64,000 nt of DNA from Tetracladium setigerum (GCA_031472005.1 PZJY01000013.1:248001-312000); one strand, 5' to 3'. Shown: positions 33,350 through 44,386, numbered from the stretch's first letter. A program made the numbers and translations. The notes: generated by a model from the sequence alone, not told the origin.

Positions 33350-34783
33350 TCACCTTGCCTGCTTCTTATCCCAGAAGGCGTCGTGTGCCTCAATCATTTC
33401 CCCCTTTTGTGCTGCTGTCAATTTGGTGCCATCTTCGATGTCTTCTAGCATTCGAAATTTTAGTTCAAACTCTTTCAAGCTGGTCTTGTACGGCAAGGCA
33501 TTATCCACTGGTTTATCCTTCTTCTCTTCTTCCTTGTTCTTCTTCTTCTTCTCTTCTTCCTTGTTCCCCTTCTTCTTCTTCTTCTTCTTCTCCTCCTCCT
33601 CCTCCTCCTCCTCCTCCTCTTCGTCGTCATCGTCATCATCTTCCTCTTCTTCCTCTTCTTCTGTTCCTGATACGTCTGTGTCCATCTTATCTCCAGGTAT
33701 CGGTGTACCTCCAGGACTTGGTATTTTAATTGGAGACAAGCTCCTTTCTTCTGAGGAGTGCTTCCCGCCAGCCTTTCTATATCCTACTTCCATATTTGTT
33801 GCAACCTTCAGCAAAAATCCATCAGCGACACCCTTCTTCCTCCAAAGTGCACGACACGATGATCTGCTTTCCCAACTCGTGAATCGCTTCTCTTTTTCAC
33901 CTGGTGCAATGATGCCCTCTTTCCATTCGAGGAGAAGTTGAACGTCCGGTTGCCTTGGAATTGGTTTCCCCTTCTTCTTCAAAGCGTTCCTTTCCTTTGT
34001 AGACGGACGGTTGATCAATCTGACAAGATCCTCTGGCTTTCCATTGTATCCCAATGGCACTTCAATTGCAATGCCTAGGACATCCTTTACGTCTTTCCCC
34101 GTCCACTTCACCTCGGCCACTGGATCTTTAAAATTCCCCCCACGTCTCCACTTCATCAGGTTCGGACAATTATCCGGAACCATAATGTCATTCCTGATTC
34201 GGTAAATCAGAAACTCTGGGAATTCGCAATCGACAACAATAACAGGCTTCCCAAAGCCACTCTTGTGGCAAACCACTGCTTGTGTGTTCCTCAATTGAAC
34301 ATCCTGACTTAGGTCAATTCCCTCAGTCCTGTCAGAAATTCGTAGTCCCTTGGCAAGCTTTTCTGCGAAACTAACTGGATCCATGGATTCAGTCGATACC
34401 AGGGGTTTATTAGTGTTACTTTCTTGATCAATCTCCATCTCAGTGTACACGTCCAGCATATCCGCATCTTTCTCTTCTTTTTCAAATCTGGTCTCTTCGA
34501 TCTGCGCATTGCTCATCTCTGTGTCGTCTTGTTGAATCTGTGTCTCGAGCTCCGCAATTTGCCGCTTTAATGCCTCCGTGTCTTCGTCGGGTTTCGCCTC
34601 CTTAACCCGTGTGTCCAGCGCCTTCTTCTGCTCCGCTCTCTTCTCACGCCTCTTTGAAGCACTTTCATAAGTCTGATGAGCAGTAACTCGCTTAGAACTA
34701 GCATCTTGCTTTAGCTTGGACCGTTTATCCACTAGTGTTTGGTCTAGAACTCGTGTTTTCTTCTTAGGTTGTTCTGACGACAT
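33350..34783 (-). CDS. Coiled-coil protein with a long acidic/basic tract, unknown function
   Basis: Intronless frame of 477 codons from ATG 34783. The N-terminal 130 residues are highly charged and helical (SKRREKRAEQKKALDTRVKE, then ALKRQIAELETQIQQDD), predicted coiled coil. The middle third is globular (GKPVIVVDCEFPEFLIYRI, KWTGKDVKDVLGIAIEVPLG, DVQLLLEWKEGII). A low-complexity E/D then E then K tract spans about residues 375-425, encoded by GAG/GAT/GAA/AAG repeats. The end is again globular (EFELKFRMLEDIEDGTKL). No family recognised. Probably nuclear or nucleolar from charge, but that is inference. Divergent from the secreted-protein gene across a 240-bp shared promoter. Confidence 0.7.
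   Translation of the reverse strand: MSSEQPKKKTRVLDQTLVDKRSKLKQDASSKRVTAHQTYESASKRREKRAEQKKALDTRVKEAKPDEDTEALKRQIAELETQIQQDDTEMSNAQIEETRFEKEEKDADMLDVYTEMEIDQESNTNKPLVSTESMDPVSFAEKLAKGLRISDRTEGIDLSQDVQLRNTQAVVCHKSGFGKPVIVVDCEFPEFLIYRIRNDIMVPDNCPNLMKWRRGGNFKDPVAEVKWTGKDVKDVLGIAIEVPLGYNGKPEDLVRLINRPSTKERNALKKKGKPIPRQPDVQLLLEWKEGIIAPGEKEKRFTSWESRSSCRALWRKKGVADGFLLKVATNMEVGYRKAGGKHSSEERSLSPIKIPSPGGTPIPGDKMDTDVSGTEEEEEEEDDDDDDEEEEEEEEEEEKKKKKKKGNKEEEKKKKNKEEEKKDKPVDNALPYKTSLKEFELKFRMLEDIEDGTKLTAAQKGEMIEAHDAFWDKKQAR
33520..33662. repeat. Coding trinucleotide microsatellite (CTT/CTC/CGT/CAT)
   Basis: Consecutive CTT, CTC, then TCG/TCA-containing triplets on the plus strand, encoding the K, E and D runs of the minus-strand gene. 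In-frame triplet composition means copy-number change would alter length without a frameshift. Confidence 0.85.
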
Positions 34784-35023
34784 CTTTGTTACGATAATGA
34801 AGGTTCTTTCCAGAGTATGATAGCAAAAGTTGTGTGCAAAGTCTTTTGAATCCGAGGAGAAAGCTTAGGATATAGAGGGTATTCTTATAAGTCTTGTAAC
34901 AATCCAGTTTTGGCTTCTATAGTAAGCAGTTCTTGGCTCTCTATTGTACGTCAGTTTTGGTTGTCTATATAAGGGGGGAGGGCAGTGCTACGTGTAGAAT
35001 CCAATTCAATCTCGTCATTCAGA
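34784..35023. promoter_or_regulatory. Bidirectional promoter with TATA element
   Basis: A 240-bp gap between two divergent genes. CTATATAAGGGG at about 34963-34974 lies 50 bp before the plus-strand ATG at 35024 and is the likely TATA box of the secreted-protein gene. Confidence 0.5.
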
Positions 35024-35566
35024 ATGGCCATAAATCGTGCTTTACTTTTAGTCATCTTATTTGGTTACGGCTTTGCCCAATCTAATACCGCTGAAAGCTG
35101 TACAAGATTACAAGCAGAAGCAACCGTAGAAATCCAATACGATGGCCAAGTTGGCTCTGGAATCATTCTGATGACAAGCGATCCTACGGCTTGTGGTAAC
35201 CTCGTTTCCTCAAATCCGAGAGGGACTCTTTCGGATTCAGTCACTACAACCTCGACAGTATCAACGACGAAATTGAGTGTGGCGTCCTCGGCGTCGGCTT
35301 CTCTATTCAAAACCCCACCATTATTTGGGGTCGGTCGAACGCAGATGATCAATGCTACATCCCCTGGCCAAAACCTCTTCCCTACAAATATAGGGTCTTC
35401 CCAATTGGCGACTGGTGCCGCAGCTACTCAAATTCTACCAGAGCATAGTACTTCTTTGACCTCCCAAAGTAGCGTCGTGGCTGGGTTAGGCACTCGTGCC
35501 GGTGCATCTTGGTCTCACGTGTTCTTTTGGGTCGCAGTCGCAGAAATCATAACAAGATTTCTTTGA
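35024..35566 (+). CDS. Secreted Ser/Thr-rich protein, possibly GPI-anchored
   Basis: 180 codons from ATG 35024 (an in-frame upstream ATG at 34985 would place 13 residues before the signal peptide and overlap the leader, so I prefer the inner start). N-terminal signal peptide INRALLLVILFGYGFAQS, then a short Cys-containing part (SCTRLQAEATVEIQY ... TACGNL), then a Ser/Thr/Ala-rich stretch (SDSVTTTSTVSTTKLSVASS), and a hydrophobic C-terminus (WSHVFFWVAVAEIITRFL) consistent with a GPI-anchor signal. Such proteins are wall- or surface-attached. No family recognised. Confidence 0.65.
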   Translation: MAINRALLLVILFGYGFAQSNTAESCTRLQAEATVEIQYDGQVGSGIILMTSDPTACGNLVSSNPRGTLSDSVTTTSTVSTTKLSVASSASASLFKTPPLFGVGRTQMINATSPGQNLFPTNIGSSQLATGAAATQILPEHSTSLTSQSSVVAGLGTRAGASWSHVFFWVAVAEIITRFL

Positions 35567-35575
35567 ATTGAGCAT

Positions 35576-35833
35576 TTAGATAATAGTATTAGATAGAATT
35601 ATTTTATCAATATTCTCCTGTGCTTGTGTAGGTGAATTGACACTCGGTTCCATAACCACCTCTCTTTCTGGCGTGAACAATGAACCAACGCCATCTTCGC
35701 CAATATGTAAGCGCTCAGACGGTGATGGCGCGTCGGACCGATGGAAACTCCATTCTGAATTTTGCCGCGCTGATTCAGCGTCGCCAGATGCGGCTCTTGC
35801 CCTTGATTTGAATCTAATGCACCCACAGAGCAT
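35576..35833 (-). CDS. Possible small hypothetical protein
   Basis: 85 codons from ATG 35833, ending only 10 bp from the stop of the convergent secreted-protein gene. Hydrophilic, with Ser, Glu and Ala (FKSRARAASGDAESARQN). Start MLCGCIRF is Cys-rich and could be acylated. No family recognised; it may be a chance frame. Confidence 0.25.
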   Translation of the reverse strand: MLCGCIRFKSRARAASGDAESARQNSEWSFHRSDAPSPSERLHIGEDGVGSLFTPEREVVMEPSVNSPTQAQENIDKIILSNTII

Positions 35834-36192
35834 TTTCGAAGCCTCACTTTCGAAGAAATGATATGTAAAGAGGGCGTAATCATTTCATATAGACCTCGAT
35901 GATATTCAGATCCACTATCGACATTCTCGTAGTGCAAGATCCAAAGCCTATTATGGCCCTTCAATCCCAGTTATGGTGCAAGGGGACGTTTGTTTCCAAT
36001 TTACGCCCACAAGAAGGAAAAGAGGTGAGCGGGATAGACAAGTATTAAGTTACATTAGATCCCAGAAGCAGAAGCGACTTGAAGAGAACAAATGTTTGTA
36101 ATGATAAATGCAGCCTCTTTGAATTTATCTACCTCCTCTAGCAAACGCCTGAGCGGATCCCTCAATGGTAGCACATGTCACATGTCAAACCC

Positions 36193-36600
36193 TTAATGAC
36201 TTAATCCAATCGTTTTCCTCACCATCTTACTCATTTTCGAGCACGTCCGTAATGTGTTCCCTTTCCGGTCATACCGGAGAGTATATGCTCCGAGTTTGCA
36301 CTTACCATCCTTATCCTTATATTCTTCGTTAATACGAGAAGAAGCCCTAGCAAGATCGTGGAGCGCGAAAAAACTCAAACATAATCTTCCCTTATTTTCC
36401 GAGCCACGGAGCGTTCTTGCTGCATTTGTTCTTTCACTGGTAAAGAATAATCAAGCCGCTTGTAAAGACCACCTTCATATTCGCTTCGTAAGATACGCCA
36501 ACTCTCAAGGAATAATTTCGCACTTTTCGCTAGTTCTGCTTTGTATTATGCCGTTGCCGCTTCATCAAGCACAGACCGAGTTTTGAAATCCTGAATTAGC
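36193..36600 (-). pseudogene. Unidentified gene relic
   Basis: Minus-strand protein-like pieces in order: DFKTRSVLDEAATA, a TAA stop, YKAELAKSAKLFLESWRIL, SLPVKEQMQQERSVARKIRE, a frame break near a T6 run at about 36,368, then SFFALHDLARASSRINEEYK and KLGAYTLRYDRKGNTLRTC. The stop fits CAA to TAA. Helical and charged; family not recognised. Confidence 0.35.
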
Positions 36601-37630
36601 AAGCAAGTCATTTAATTTGATTGAATTAAGTTCCAAGACTAGTAGATGCCGAAGTAGAACCGGGGTTTGCAGCAAAGGGAAACGGGCATCCAAAGATCCG
36701 CCTCATCTCCCTACAGCTTTACTTAGTTATGACATTGCTTGGCATGCCTATCCACGTCCATTCCATAGAAATACTCTGCAGTTGGACACAACTTGCATCT
36801 ATATATGTTACCTCCTATAATCGGATCTTCTCTCCATTGTACCATTTTATGGAACCTAAAATCCTCCTTCCATTGAAAGTCACCAACTTGCGCATTCCTC
36901 GTTATTACTCGGGTACCTGGGGGCTTTTTTTGCCTTCGTGACTCGTTATATTTGCGTCTGCGAGATCTATGTTGTTTTCTTAGCTTGGATCATTTGTCAA
37001 TATTAACAAAACGAGAATCCCCCGCTACTTACAGTATCCAAAACTTAAGAGGTAGATTTAAACAGCCCATGATGCGTGAGTAATGGAGACCTTTAGGTCT
37101 ATTACAGAATTTGAAGGGGGCAGCGGAAAGACATTTGTAAGACATGTAGACTTCTTAACTTCGGCTCTTATGGCTTACAAAAAGCCATATTTAAACTGTG
37201 GCTAGATGTCATGCAGCAAACGGAGGCGGCCCGTTCCGGCATCAGCCAAAAAAAAAAAAAAGCTGAGAGGTGGTCTGTGCTCACAATTATTTTAAGCGAA
37301 AAGATGCGAAACCGATTTTGCAAGCTGCTGTAACGACGTGACCTTTGAAATATAGTACTGTAACGAGAGGGATAGAAATGGATTTTTCGTGTACTTGTCC
37401 GAAGTGAAGCCAAATCTGGATTTTGAAAGAATGTCCGGAAGGGTTAGATGCTAGAAGCGCTGAAAATGGACCTCAGTTCAGGAACTGCTTCTGTAGGTTG
37501 CTGCTCCTTCCGAATTGGCGGCTCGAAGAACTCCTAAACTCTCTGATAAATAGTATATTGGATGTCGTTTAGTTATTTTATATGCCAATTTGATAACAGT
37601 ACTTAGCCTACAAGTCGATACCGATTAGTG
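36601..37630. other. Intergenic region upstream of the chitinase
   Basis: Includes an A14 run at about 37,248-37,261. No coding frame with support; it should contain the chitinase promoter. Confidence 0.5.
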
Positions 37631-39018
37631 ATGTTGCGCTTTTTCAAAAACGTCCTCCAATTATTGATATTTTGTGCCCTGGCCTTTGATTTTCTTTGGG
37701 TCTTAGCAACCAACCTGCCTCGTACTTCAGAAAATTTTTCAGTCTCCGGGTACAAAAATTCAGCTTATTTCGTTAACTGGTAAGTACGCATGTCTATGTA
37801 AATAAGTGTCTGCTAATCGACATCAGGGCTATCTATGGACGAAACTTCCAGCCGCAACAACTTCCGGCTTCGGAACTGACCCACGTTCTTTACGCTTTTG
37901 CAAATGTTCGATCAGATGGAACTGTGTTAGTCACCACTTCCTAATTTTTGCGGCTGTCTAGCTATTTATAAGCTTTCAGGTATCTTTCTGATAGTTACGC
38001 CGATCTTGAGAAGCATTATCCTACCGACTCCTGGAATGATGTAGGCAAAAATGTCTACGGTTGCTTCAAACAACTCTACGTCCTTAAGAAACATAATCGA
38101 CATATGAAAGTTTTGCTAAGCGTTGGTGGCTGGACCTACTCCACAAACTTCCCTGCGGCAGCTGGAACCGCCGAAAGTCGAGCTCGATTTGCCTCTACTG
38201 TTGTTGGATTCCTAGGGGATCTAGGACTTGATGGGATTGACATCGACTGGGAATATCCAGCTAACGACATAGAGGCTACAAACTTTGTCCTCCTCCTAGC
38301 TGCGACACGTTCTGCTCTAGATGCTTATGCGGCACAGCATGCCCCTGGATACCACTTTCTTCTCAGTGTTGCCAGCCCTGCTGGACCAACGAACTACGAT
38401 ATCTTGCACTTAAGTGAAATGAACGAGTACATCGATATTTGGTATCTTATGGCATATGACTACGCTGGATCTTGGAGCAGTTCGACGGGTCACAGTGCGA
38501 ATCTCTACCCCAGTACATCTGATCCGAATGCTACCCCTTTTTCAACCGAGAGGGCGATTACAGACTATATGGCGGCTGGTATCCCTGCCAACAAGATTGT
38601 GGTCGGAATTCCGTTATATGGACGCTCCTTTCAAGGCACCACTGGTCTAGGGCAATCCTTTTCAGGTGTTGGGTCAGGGAGTTGGGAGAATGGAGCGTGG
38701 GATTACAAGGTACTTCCAAAAGCCGGTGCAACTGAACACTTTGACGGGGAAATTGGGGCATCATACAGCTATGATGCCTCTACTAAGGAGCTTATAAGCT
38801 ACGACAATGTGGCTGAAGTAAAACTTAAAGCTACGTACATTGAGAACAAGGGTCTCGGAGGGGCTGTGTACTGGGAAAGCAGTGCAGATAAAAGCGAGGC
38901 GCAGAGTTTGATTAGGGCGGTTGCAGAGAGCCTTGAGACTTTGGATCACAGTTGGAATCAGTTGAATTATCCAGCGAGCAAATACGATAATTTAGTAGCT
39001 GGGATGCCAGACGAGTAA
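37631..39018 (+). CDS. Secreted GH18 chitinase
   Basis: Three exons: 37631-37779, 37827-37925 and 37980-39018, with introns of 47 and 54 nt (donors GTAAGT and GTTAGT); 428 residues. Signal peptide or membrane anchor FKNVLQLLIFCALAFDFLW at the N-terminus. GH18 barrel strands: YFVNWAIYGRNFQP, ELTHVLYAFANV, MKVLLSVGGWTYS, the catalytic DGIDIDWEYP (DxxDxDxE, Glu near residue 174), YLMAYDYAGSW and GGAVYWESSAD. Expected to cleave chitin beta-1,4 linkages; resembles fungal class V chitinases without an extra binding domain. Intact. A GH64 glucanase lies 4 kb downstream on the opposite strand. Confidence 0.93.
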
Positions 39019-39315
39019 AAGAGAGGGGGTTAGGTGCCCTTTGTTTAGCATTTTCTAACAACTATCGACTGGTTGATCTTAGAGTTATTAGAAGCTCTCG
39101 GTAGTAGACTCCATAGGCATCTGTTGGCATCCCTCTACTACGCAATACCAACGTTTTTTTGATAGAATAACAGCTCCTAAATTATAAAACTTTCGACTAG
39201 AACTAAGGTAAAACACAATAGGTATTACCGCCCTAAAGGAATTTTTATAAAGTTGACATTATATTAACAGCACCAAAGCCAATTTCTGACTCCTGCTTAG
39301 TATTATTAACATCTA

Positions 39316-39356
39316 ACGTCTCTCCACACGCAACGAGAAAACCACCCGTGGCAAGA
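39316..39356. mobile_element. MITE terminal-repeat fragment (variant family)
   Basis: ACGTCTCTCCACACG followed by CAACGAGAAAACCACCCGTGG resembles the reverse complement of the end at 42809-42848, and more distantly the ends of the MITEs at 32.7 and 39.4 kb. Only one end is present here; it lies directly before another MITE. Confidence 0.5.
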
Positions 39357-39409
39357 AGGAAAAAAAGTAAAAGTCTGTAAGTTACTCGGGCTACCTTTAA
39401 AATATATTA

Positions 39410-39661
39410 ACGTCCATCCCTGCGTAGCGAGACACCCTGTGTGCCGAGACAGACTAATTAAATCGCAAGAATTCCACCTTCTTTCTTTATATTATAATAT
39501 CTCTTTTCAGCCAATTATAATAGAAATTATTCGTATTTAAAATTAATTATATAATTTTTATACTATTTATCTGAATATAGTAATTAATTAATCTCAAAAT
39601 TTATCTAACTTTATTAGTTTATCTCGGCATATAGGGTGTCTCGCTACGCAGGGAGGGACGT
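39410..39661. mobile_element. MITE with Tc1/mariner-type ends (copy 2, diverged)
   Basis: 252 bp flanked by TA (39408-39409 and 39662-39663). The ends (ACGTCCATCCCTGCGTAG ... and its imperfect complement) match copy 1 at 32.7 kb with substitutions mostly of G-to-A and C-to-T type. The inside shares the position of ATCGCA(A/G)GAAT near the left end with copy 1. More decayed, so older or RIP-affected. Confidence 0.8.
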
Positions 39662-40775
39662 TATTGGAATCGATCTTATTTTTTTCTATGACTAATTCTT
39701 AATTCGTATTCGATTTATAGTGGCAAAATATTATATTATAGTAAGCTAGTAGGTTAGTGCCGTCGACACGTCGGGAAGTTACGTTAGTATTTCCCCTTAC
39801 TGTATTATAACTATTAGTTAATTCTAGTATTCAGCGCTTTAATAAGAAACTTAATCCCAAGCAGGATATATTCCCAAAGTTTTAAGATAGAAAGCACAAG
39901 GGAATCGAGGTTGCCGAGTTTATCCGGATAAAAGTGAGAGGAGGTAGGTGAGAGGAGGTGAGAGGATGTCGTTGAGGTTGAGAGAAGGGCCTGCGAAGAC
40001 AGTAAAAGAGCTTCGGGCAGCACTAGCTCCTCCCAAGATACAAAAGCCGTATCTTCTTGGTCAATCTACGGTCAACGGGGATTTCTCTGCTGGCGCAAAT
40101 CTGGATATTGCAACGCCCGGTATTAGACAAATCATTGTGTCCGAACAACCCATTGTTGCTCGCAACGTGTCCGCTGCTCCTTGCTCTCTCCAAATTCTTG
40201 GACATCCGGCCAGTTTGGATAAACTCTTGAATAGCGTGCGAAAGACTGCTCATTGATCTGCATCAATTCGATTTATCAGTTGTACGGTAGTCGCTACTTG
40301 AAACTCACGTTGCAATGGATGACTGTCAGCGGGGCGAACACGTTAGAAATCATTGCTGCAATGTATTATACTTCAGGCATACCAACAAACGACTTTCTAC
40401 TATTAGCCAACGCCACTCATGTGACCTGTCTCGTCTCTTTAATCAAAATTACTATAATTGAGCAGCCTCCCAAATTATTACAACAGCTCACAACTCACTT
40501 TTAAGGCCTTCAATTTTGTGAAGAGATAGTTATTTCACTATTATTTTTCTAAAATACATAAATGCATTTTGTATTCGTCTATTCCAGTCATATTCTTGGA
40601 AGTACTTAAAGACCAATTCAGCAACAACTTACGTTTTGAGATACGCAGACACGTGATTAAAACCCCGCACTTGTCTATCAGTAGACTCTGCAACACCTTT
40701 GTCTCCCCAGTCCAGCAGATTCCGACCGACTTATCCTACCCACGTATTTCGAACGACTATTGTGCTGCAGCGAGG
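39662..40775. other. Intergenic region with unsupported frames
   Basis: Overlapping frames of 76-102 codons around 39,948-40,504 on both strands lack motifs and contradict each other. A TCCTCTCAC/CTCACCTACCTCC cluster near 39,940 is a short local repeat (GAGAGGAGGTGAGAGGAGGTGAG). Confidence 0.4.
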
Positions 40776-41782
40776 ATGAAAAGCCGAGACAGCGAAGCAG
40801 TCGAGCCAACTCAACAATCAGTTGAGGGCATCCTCAAGGCAGAACGTCAAACTGTCGAGAATAACACCAAAAGGACGAGGGAGCCCGCCAAAGAAGCTCC
40901 AATTGAACTGCTTCAACAGATAATATTGAAGCTCGATCATAATACGCGCAAAGCCTGTCGCTTAGTTTGTCATTCCTGGTCGTCGGCGGCGTCACTGATA
41001 GTTTTGAGAAATATCACCTGTCACCAAGATACTGATATTATCGAATCATTGCAAATAAACGGCCTCTGGGTAGAGATTAAAGAAATTTCTGCAAGCTGGT
41101 CGGGCGGACATAGCGGTACACTTGTCAAGGCACTCACATCCGCTCTTTCTCCGATGGGTACTTTGAATATCCGATGCTTGGGTAACTTGAGTTGCCGCTG
41201 CTGCCCACGTACAATTATCACTAGCACGTTTGAACCTGAAGCGACTACATTCTGGGCACTCTTGATTGCGGTATCTCGAACAAACATCCAAATTATGCGG
41301 CTTGTACTATCAAACAGCATGCACAGCTATTTTTTAGCGTCCATGCTACCAAGTATGCGTAGCCTTATATCGAAGAATCTAGCATCGCTTGAAGAACTTG
41401 TTTATGCAAATCCCCATTGTTTTGTTCTTGCTGGAGATGAAGAAAAACAGGAAGAGGAGGAAGATAATTTCGAACTGGATACATTTCTCTGCGCATGTCC
41501 AGGGCTTACGACGCTCTCTCTAAATATCTACTCGTTGGCGGAGCTACCCAGAATCACGATGCCAAACCTGATAGAACTACGAGTTCGAGTTGTCAAGTAC
41601 AACAGACATCTCCCGAGTTTCTCAAAAGACATAGAACTATTCAACGGTTAACCATTTCGATCGGGCACTGGAGAGACAGATATTTTCAAATCTCTGAAAT
41701 AGATCCTTCGGACTATGAGCGTTGCGAAATATTTGATTCTCGTGTGGATCCATGGACAGGTCGATCTAGTGCGAGGCCATGA
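40776..41782 (+). CDS. F-box/leucine-rich protein, frameshifted near the C-terminus
   Basis: ATG 40776 (MKSRDSEAVEPT) is preferred over the ATG at 40569 because the upstream 69 codons look non-coding. The F-box lies at about residues 40-80 (APIELLQQIILKLDHNTRKA ... LVCHSWSSAASLIVLRNI). Leucine-rich repeats of the type found in fungal F-box proteins follow (LTTLSLNIYSLAELPRITM, PNLIELRVRVV). The frame ends at 41649-41651, but the natural continuation (SPEFLKRHRTIQRLTISIGHW) lies one frame over to TGA at 41780-41782; one missing base between 41,585 and 41,605 explains it. Predicted substrate adaptor for an SCF ubiquitin ligase; target unknown. Confidence 0.7.
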
Positions 41783-42808
41783 TATGAAAGAGAAACACAG
41801 GCATGGGCTATGAGAACAGGTATTCACATATGAAATTTCGGTCTCAACGGTCCAGGAAGTTGAACATAAATATGCCGAGCCAGAGGGAGACGAAGGAGAG
41901 GAGGGATGAGGTTGTGCTAGAACAGAGCACGCCGTGGGGTGTGATTTCCTGTATTTGCGACTATTAGTATGTAGTTTAGTATAAAAGGTAACAGAGAAGA
42001 AATGAGGCAAGAACGTGAACGGGTGACCGTATAACTGGAATGATGATGTAAGTGATGAAATCAGTAGTAGTGAGTGAATCAGTGAGTTGGTGACGAAAGT
42101 GATGAATTTTAAGGGGGTGAATATGCTTGATTAAGGATGAAGAACTGATTGGGAAATGCATCTGTGCCATAGGGGCCTTAAATACATGTAAATCGAGGGG
42201 ATTCAGCATTATCGCATTGCTGATACTTCGAATACGCCTTCTGATGGCATATACCTTGCATTTTGATGCAAGACATGCATCAAAACATACTGATACAAAA
42301 CAGGCAAAACAAGTGATTTTGGGTGAATTCACAGGTTCAACACAAGAGCTTACGATCAGGGGGTATTAAGACCTCCGAAGGATCTACGAACGCCAGTTTT
42401 GCAATATAGTGTCGTCGAATTCGCGTCGTTGAACGAACTTCGTACCGCAACTGCTCTTAGTGTTGACGTGGAGAGTGTCATAGTGTGAGATTACAATCGC
42501 GTAGTAGAAAGTTACGACGGCAAGAATAGTTATTAGGTATATATAACTCAAATAATTCCTTATATAGAAAGTAAAAGTAAGAGGTGTACTAGCGTGGACG
42601 CTTGGGAAAGCAAGTATATTATGGACTTTAAGCGAAGGTATACTATAAATTAAGATTAGAAAAGCTTATTTTTTTTTTCTTAGTAAAGAGTCTTACAGTA
42701 ATATATTGTGAATTCACTATAGAATATAACTAGTACGAAAAATATAAGAGCGCCTGTATTTATTCTAAAAAAATTAATTTTAAGGTAAAGTAAGTTACTT
42801 TAAAAGTT
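41783..42808. other. Intergenic, becoming AT-rich and repeat-like
   Basis: From about 42,360 the sequence is AT-rich with many TAA/TAG, resembling RIP-mutated DNA, and ends in a MITE end. No gene recognised. Confidence 0.45.
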
Positions 42809-42848
42809 TCTCGGCACGGGTGGTTTCTCGTTACGCGTGGATGGACGT
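42809..42848. mobile_element. MITE right-end fragment (variant family)
   Basis: CTCGGCACGGGTGGTTTCTC through ...GGATGGACGT followed by TA has the same layout as the right ends of the 32.7 and 39.4 kb MITEs, but matches best the solo left end at 39,316. No matching left end was found in the preceding 300 bp. Confidence 0.5.
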
Positions 42849-43022
42849 TATCTAAATTACTATATATATGCTTCGAACTATTGAGGAGAATAAGGATTTT
42901 AGACTCCTACGATCAGTCAAGCAGTGTCGCTGAGAGCAGTTTCTAGAAGGGTGCCAGTTCTGAAGTCAATTCGCTGAGGCTGAGGCAGTTCGGCTATTGC
43001 ATCACAGTACATTTTCCACACT

Positions 43023-44386
43023 TTACGCACCACCAACCCTGATAGCAAGAACCAGTGGGTCACTAGTGGAGACTGTGCCAGAATGATCCTCTCCAGAAGG
43101 GTTCACGTCATCGTAAGAAAACGCGTATCCCTTTCCATTAAATTCATACTTGTGTACAATGCGACTGAAATGGTTTGTTGGTGATGTGCTGTAGTACGAA
43201 CTGGGTAATAAGCTTGGTTGGACGTTACCGCCATTAATTAGGAGTGTAGACCGATTGAATGCAGCGCAAAGGCGTGGTACAACAGCCCTATGAATATCGT
43301 TATCTATAGCTCGTATCTCGAAAGGCCCAGTATTGCAGCCAAAGATATCAAATGCTGTGGGCCTGGCGTAACTGCGATTATCACCGGCGCATTGAAGAAC
43401 ATCGCCTGAAACCTGACATTGAACTTTACCCGTTGACATCTGGGTATCAATAGTGAGTGGCACAGAGGTGTAAGTTGACCAGACTTGTTTGACGTAATTA
43501 TTCCAATAAGTAACAAACGCTTTAGGATTTGCGTCAATATACTTAGTTGGGGCAAGTACCCTTAGAGCAGTCCCATTGTTACTCATTTGGCAAAGATTAT
43601 TCCAGGGCTGGCCATCTTTCTTCGCTTGTATGTACAAGTCATTGCAAATATCTGTTACAGCATTTGCGGTTGGCCCTGCAGTAGATTGAACAGTTCCTGT
43701 TCTACTAGTGAGGCTTATGCCTAGCGGTAGGCCAACGAAGTCGACACAGCTGATATTGGCCCATACACCGCTCGTACCATGTGTGAATTCGACAAAACCC
43801 CAGCTAACCGTTGCGCTGGGATCGGTGGGGTTAAAGGGGGAAGGTTCGATTAGGGAATTGTCCCCATTGATATAAAACTGGAGCTCCCCTACCGCGACAT
43901 ATATACGGGCAGATGAGATATAACCGGGTAGATCGATTGAAAATGTAAATCCTAGCGCTCCTAGGGGAAGTTTAACATCTTGCTTAAATTTTACAGGAGC
44001 CGCGGCACCCTTTGCGTCCGGTTGGTAGAAAGTGCCGTCTGGTTGTAGAATAATAACTCGGTCGTTGATATCTTTCCCAACCACATAGGCATATATACCA
44101 TTGGCCAGATTATTGTATAAAGACAACGAGAGGATTCCATTGGCGGTAGCTACATCCGGACTATTCATTTTAGCGATAGTGTCTTCCGTATGTGCCTTGG
44201 CACTTACTTTTTTTTAATCCGTTTTCGATAAGCCCGTCCTGAAGGAAGGGTGCTAGACGAGAGAGCGCCCCGCATAGATACAGAGACCGGAAGTTCACGT
44301 CCATCCGGAAGAAAATCTAAATCGCGTTGCTCAAAAGAGGTAACTATTCCTATAAATAAGAATGCTACAACTTTAAACATGTGCAT
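43023..44386 (-). CDS. Secreted GH64 beta-1,3-glucanase
   Basis: Two exons: 44386-44208 and 44160-43023, with a 47-nt GTAAGT...ATAG intron; 438 residues. Signal peptide MFKVVAFLFIGIVTS. A short spacer with a dibasic-rich stretch (GRAYRKRIKK) could be a processing site. The catalytic domain has the GH64 landmarks: ANGIYAYVVGKDIN, SSARIYVAVGELQFYIN, SWGFVEFTHGTSG, WANISCVDFVGLPLG, VTYWNNYVKQVWSTY, and KGYAFSYDDVNPSG near the C-terminus. The family cleaves beta-1,3-glucan (laminarin) releasing pentasaccharides in bacterial members. Together with the GH18 chitinase this suggests attack on or remodelling of fungal-type walls. Intact. Confidence 0.87.

Noticed and set aside
33337..33941. Ser- and Leu-rich plus-strand frames opposite the E/D/K tract
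   Set aside because: They arise from translating the triplet repeat on the wrong strand.
13689..35566. A secondary-metabolite cluster built around the FMO and ferric reductase
   Set aside because: No PKS, NRPS, terpene synthase or DMATS backbone gene exists in the window.
39948..40504. Possible small genes on either strand upstream of the F-box gene
   Set aside because: Frames on opposite strands overlap completely and neither has motifs or good starts.
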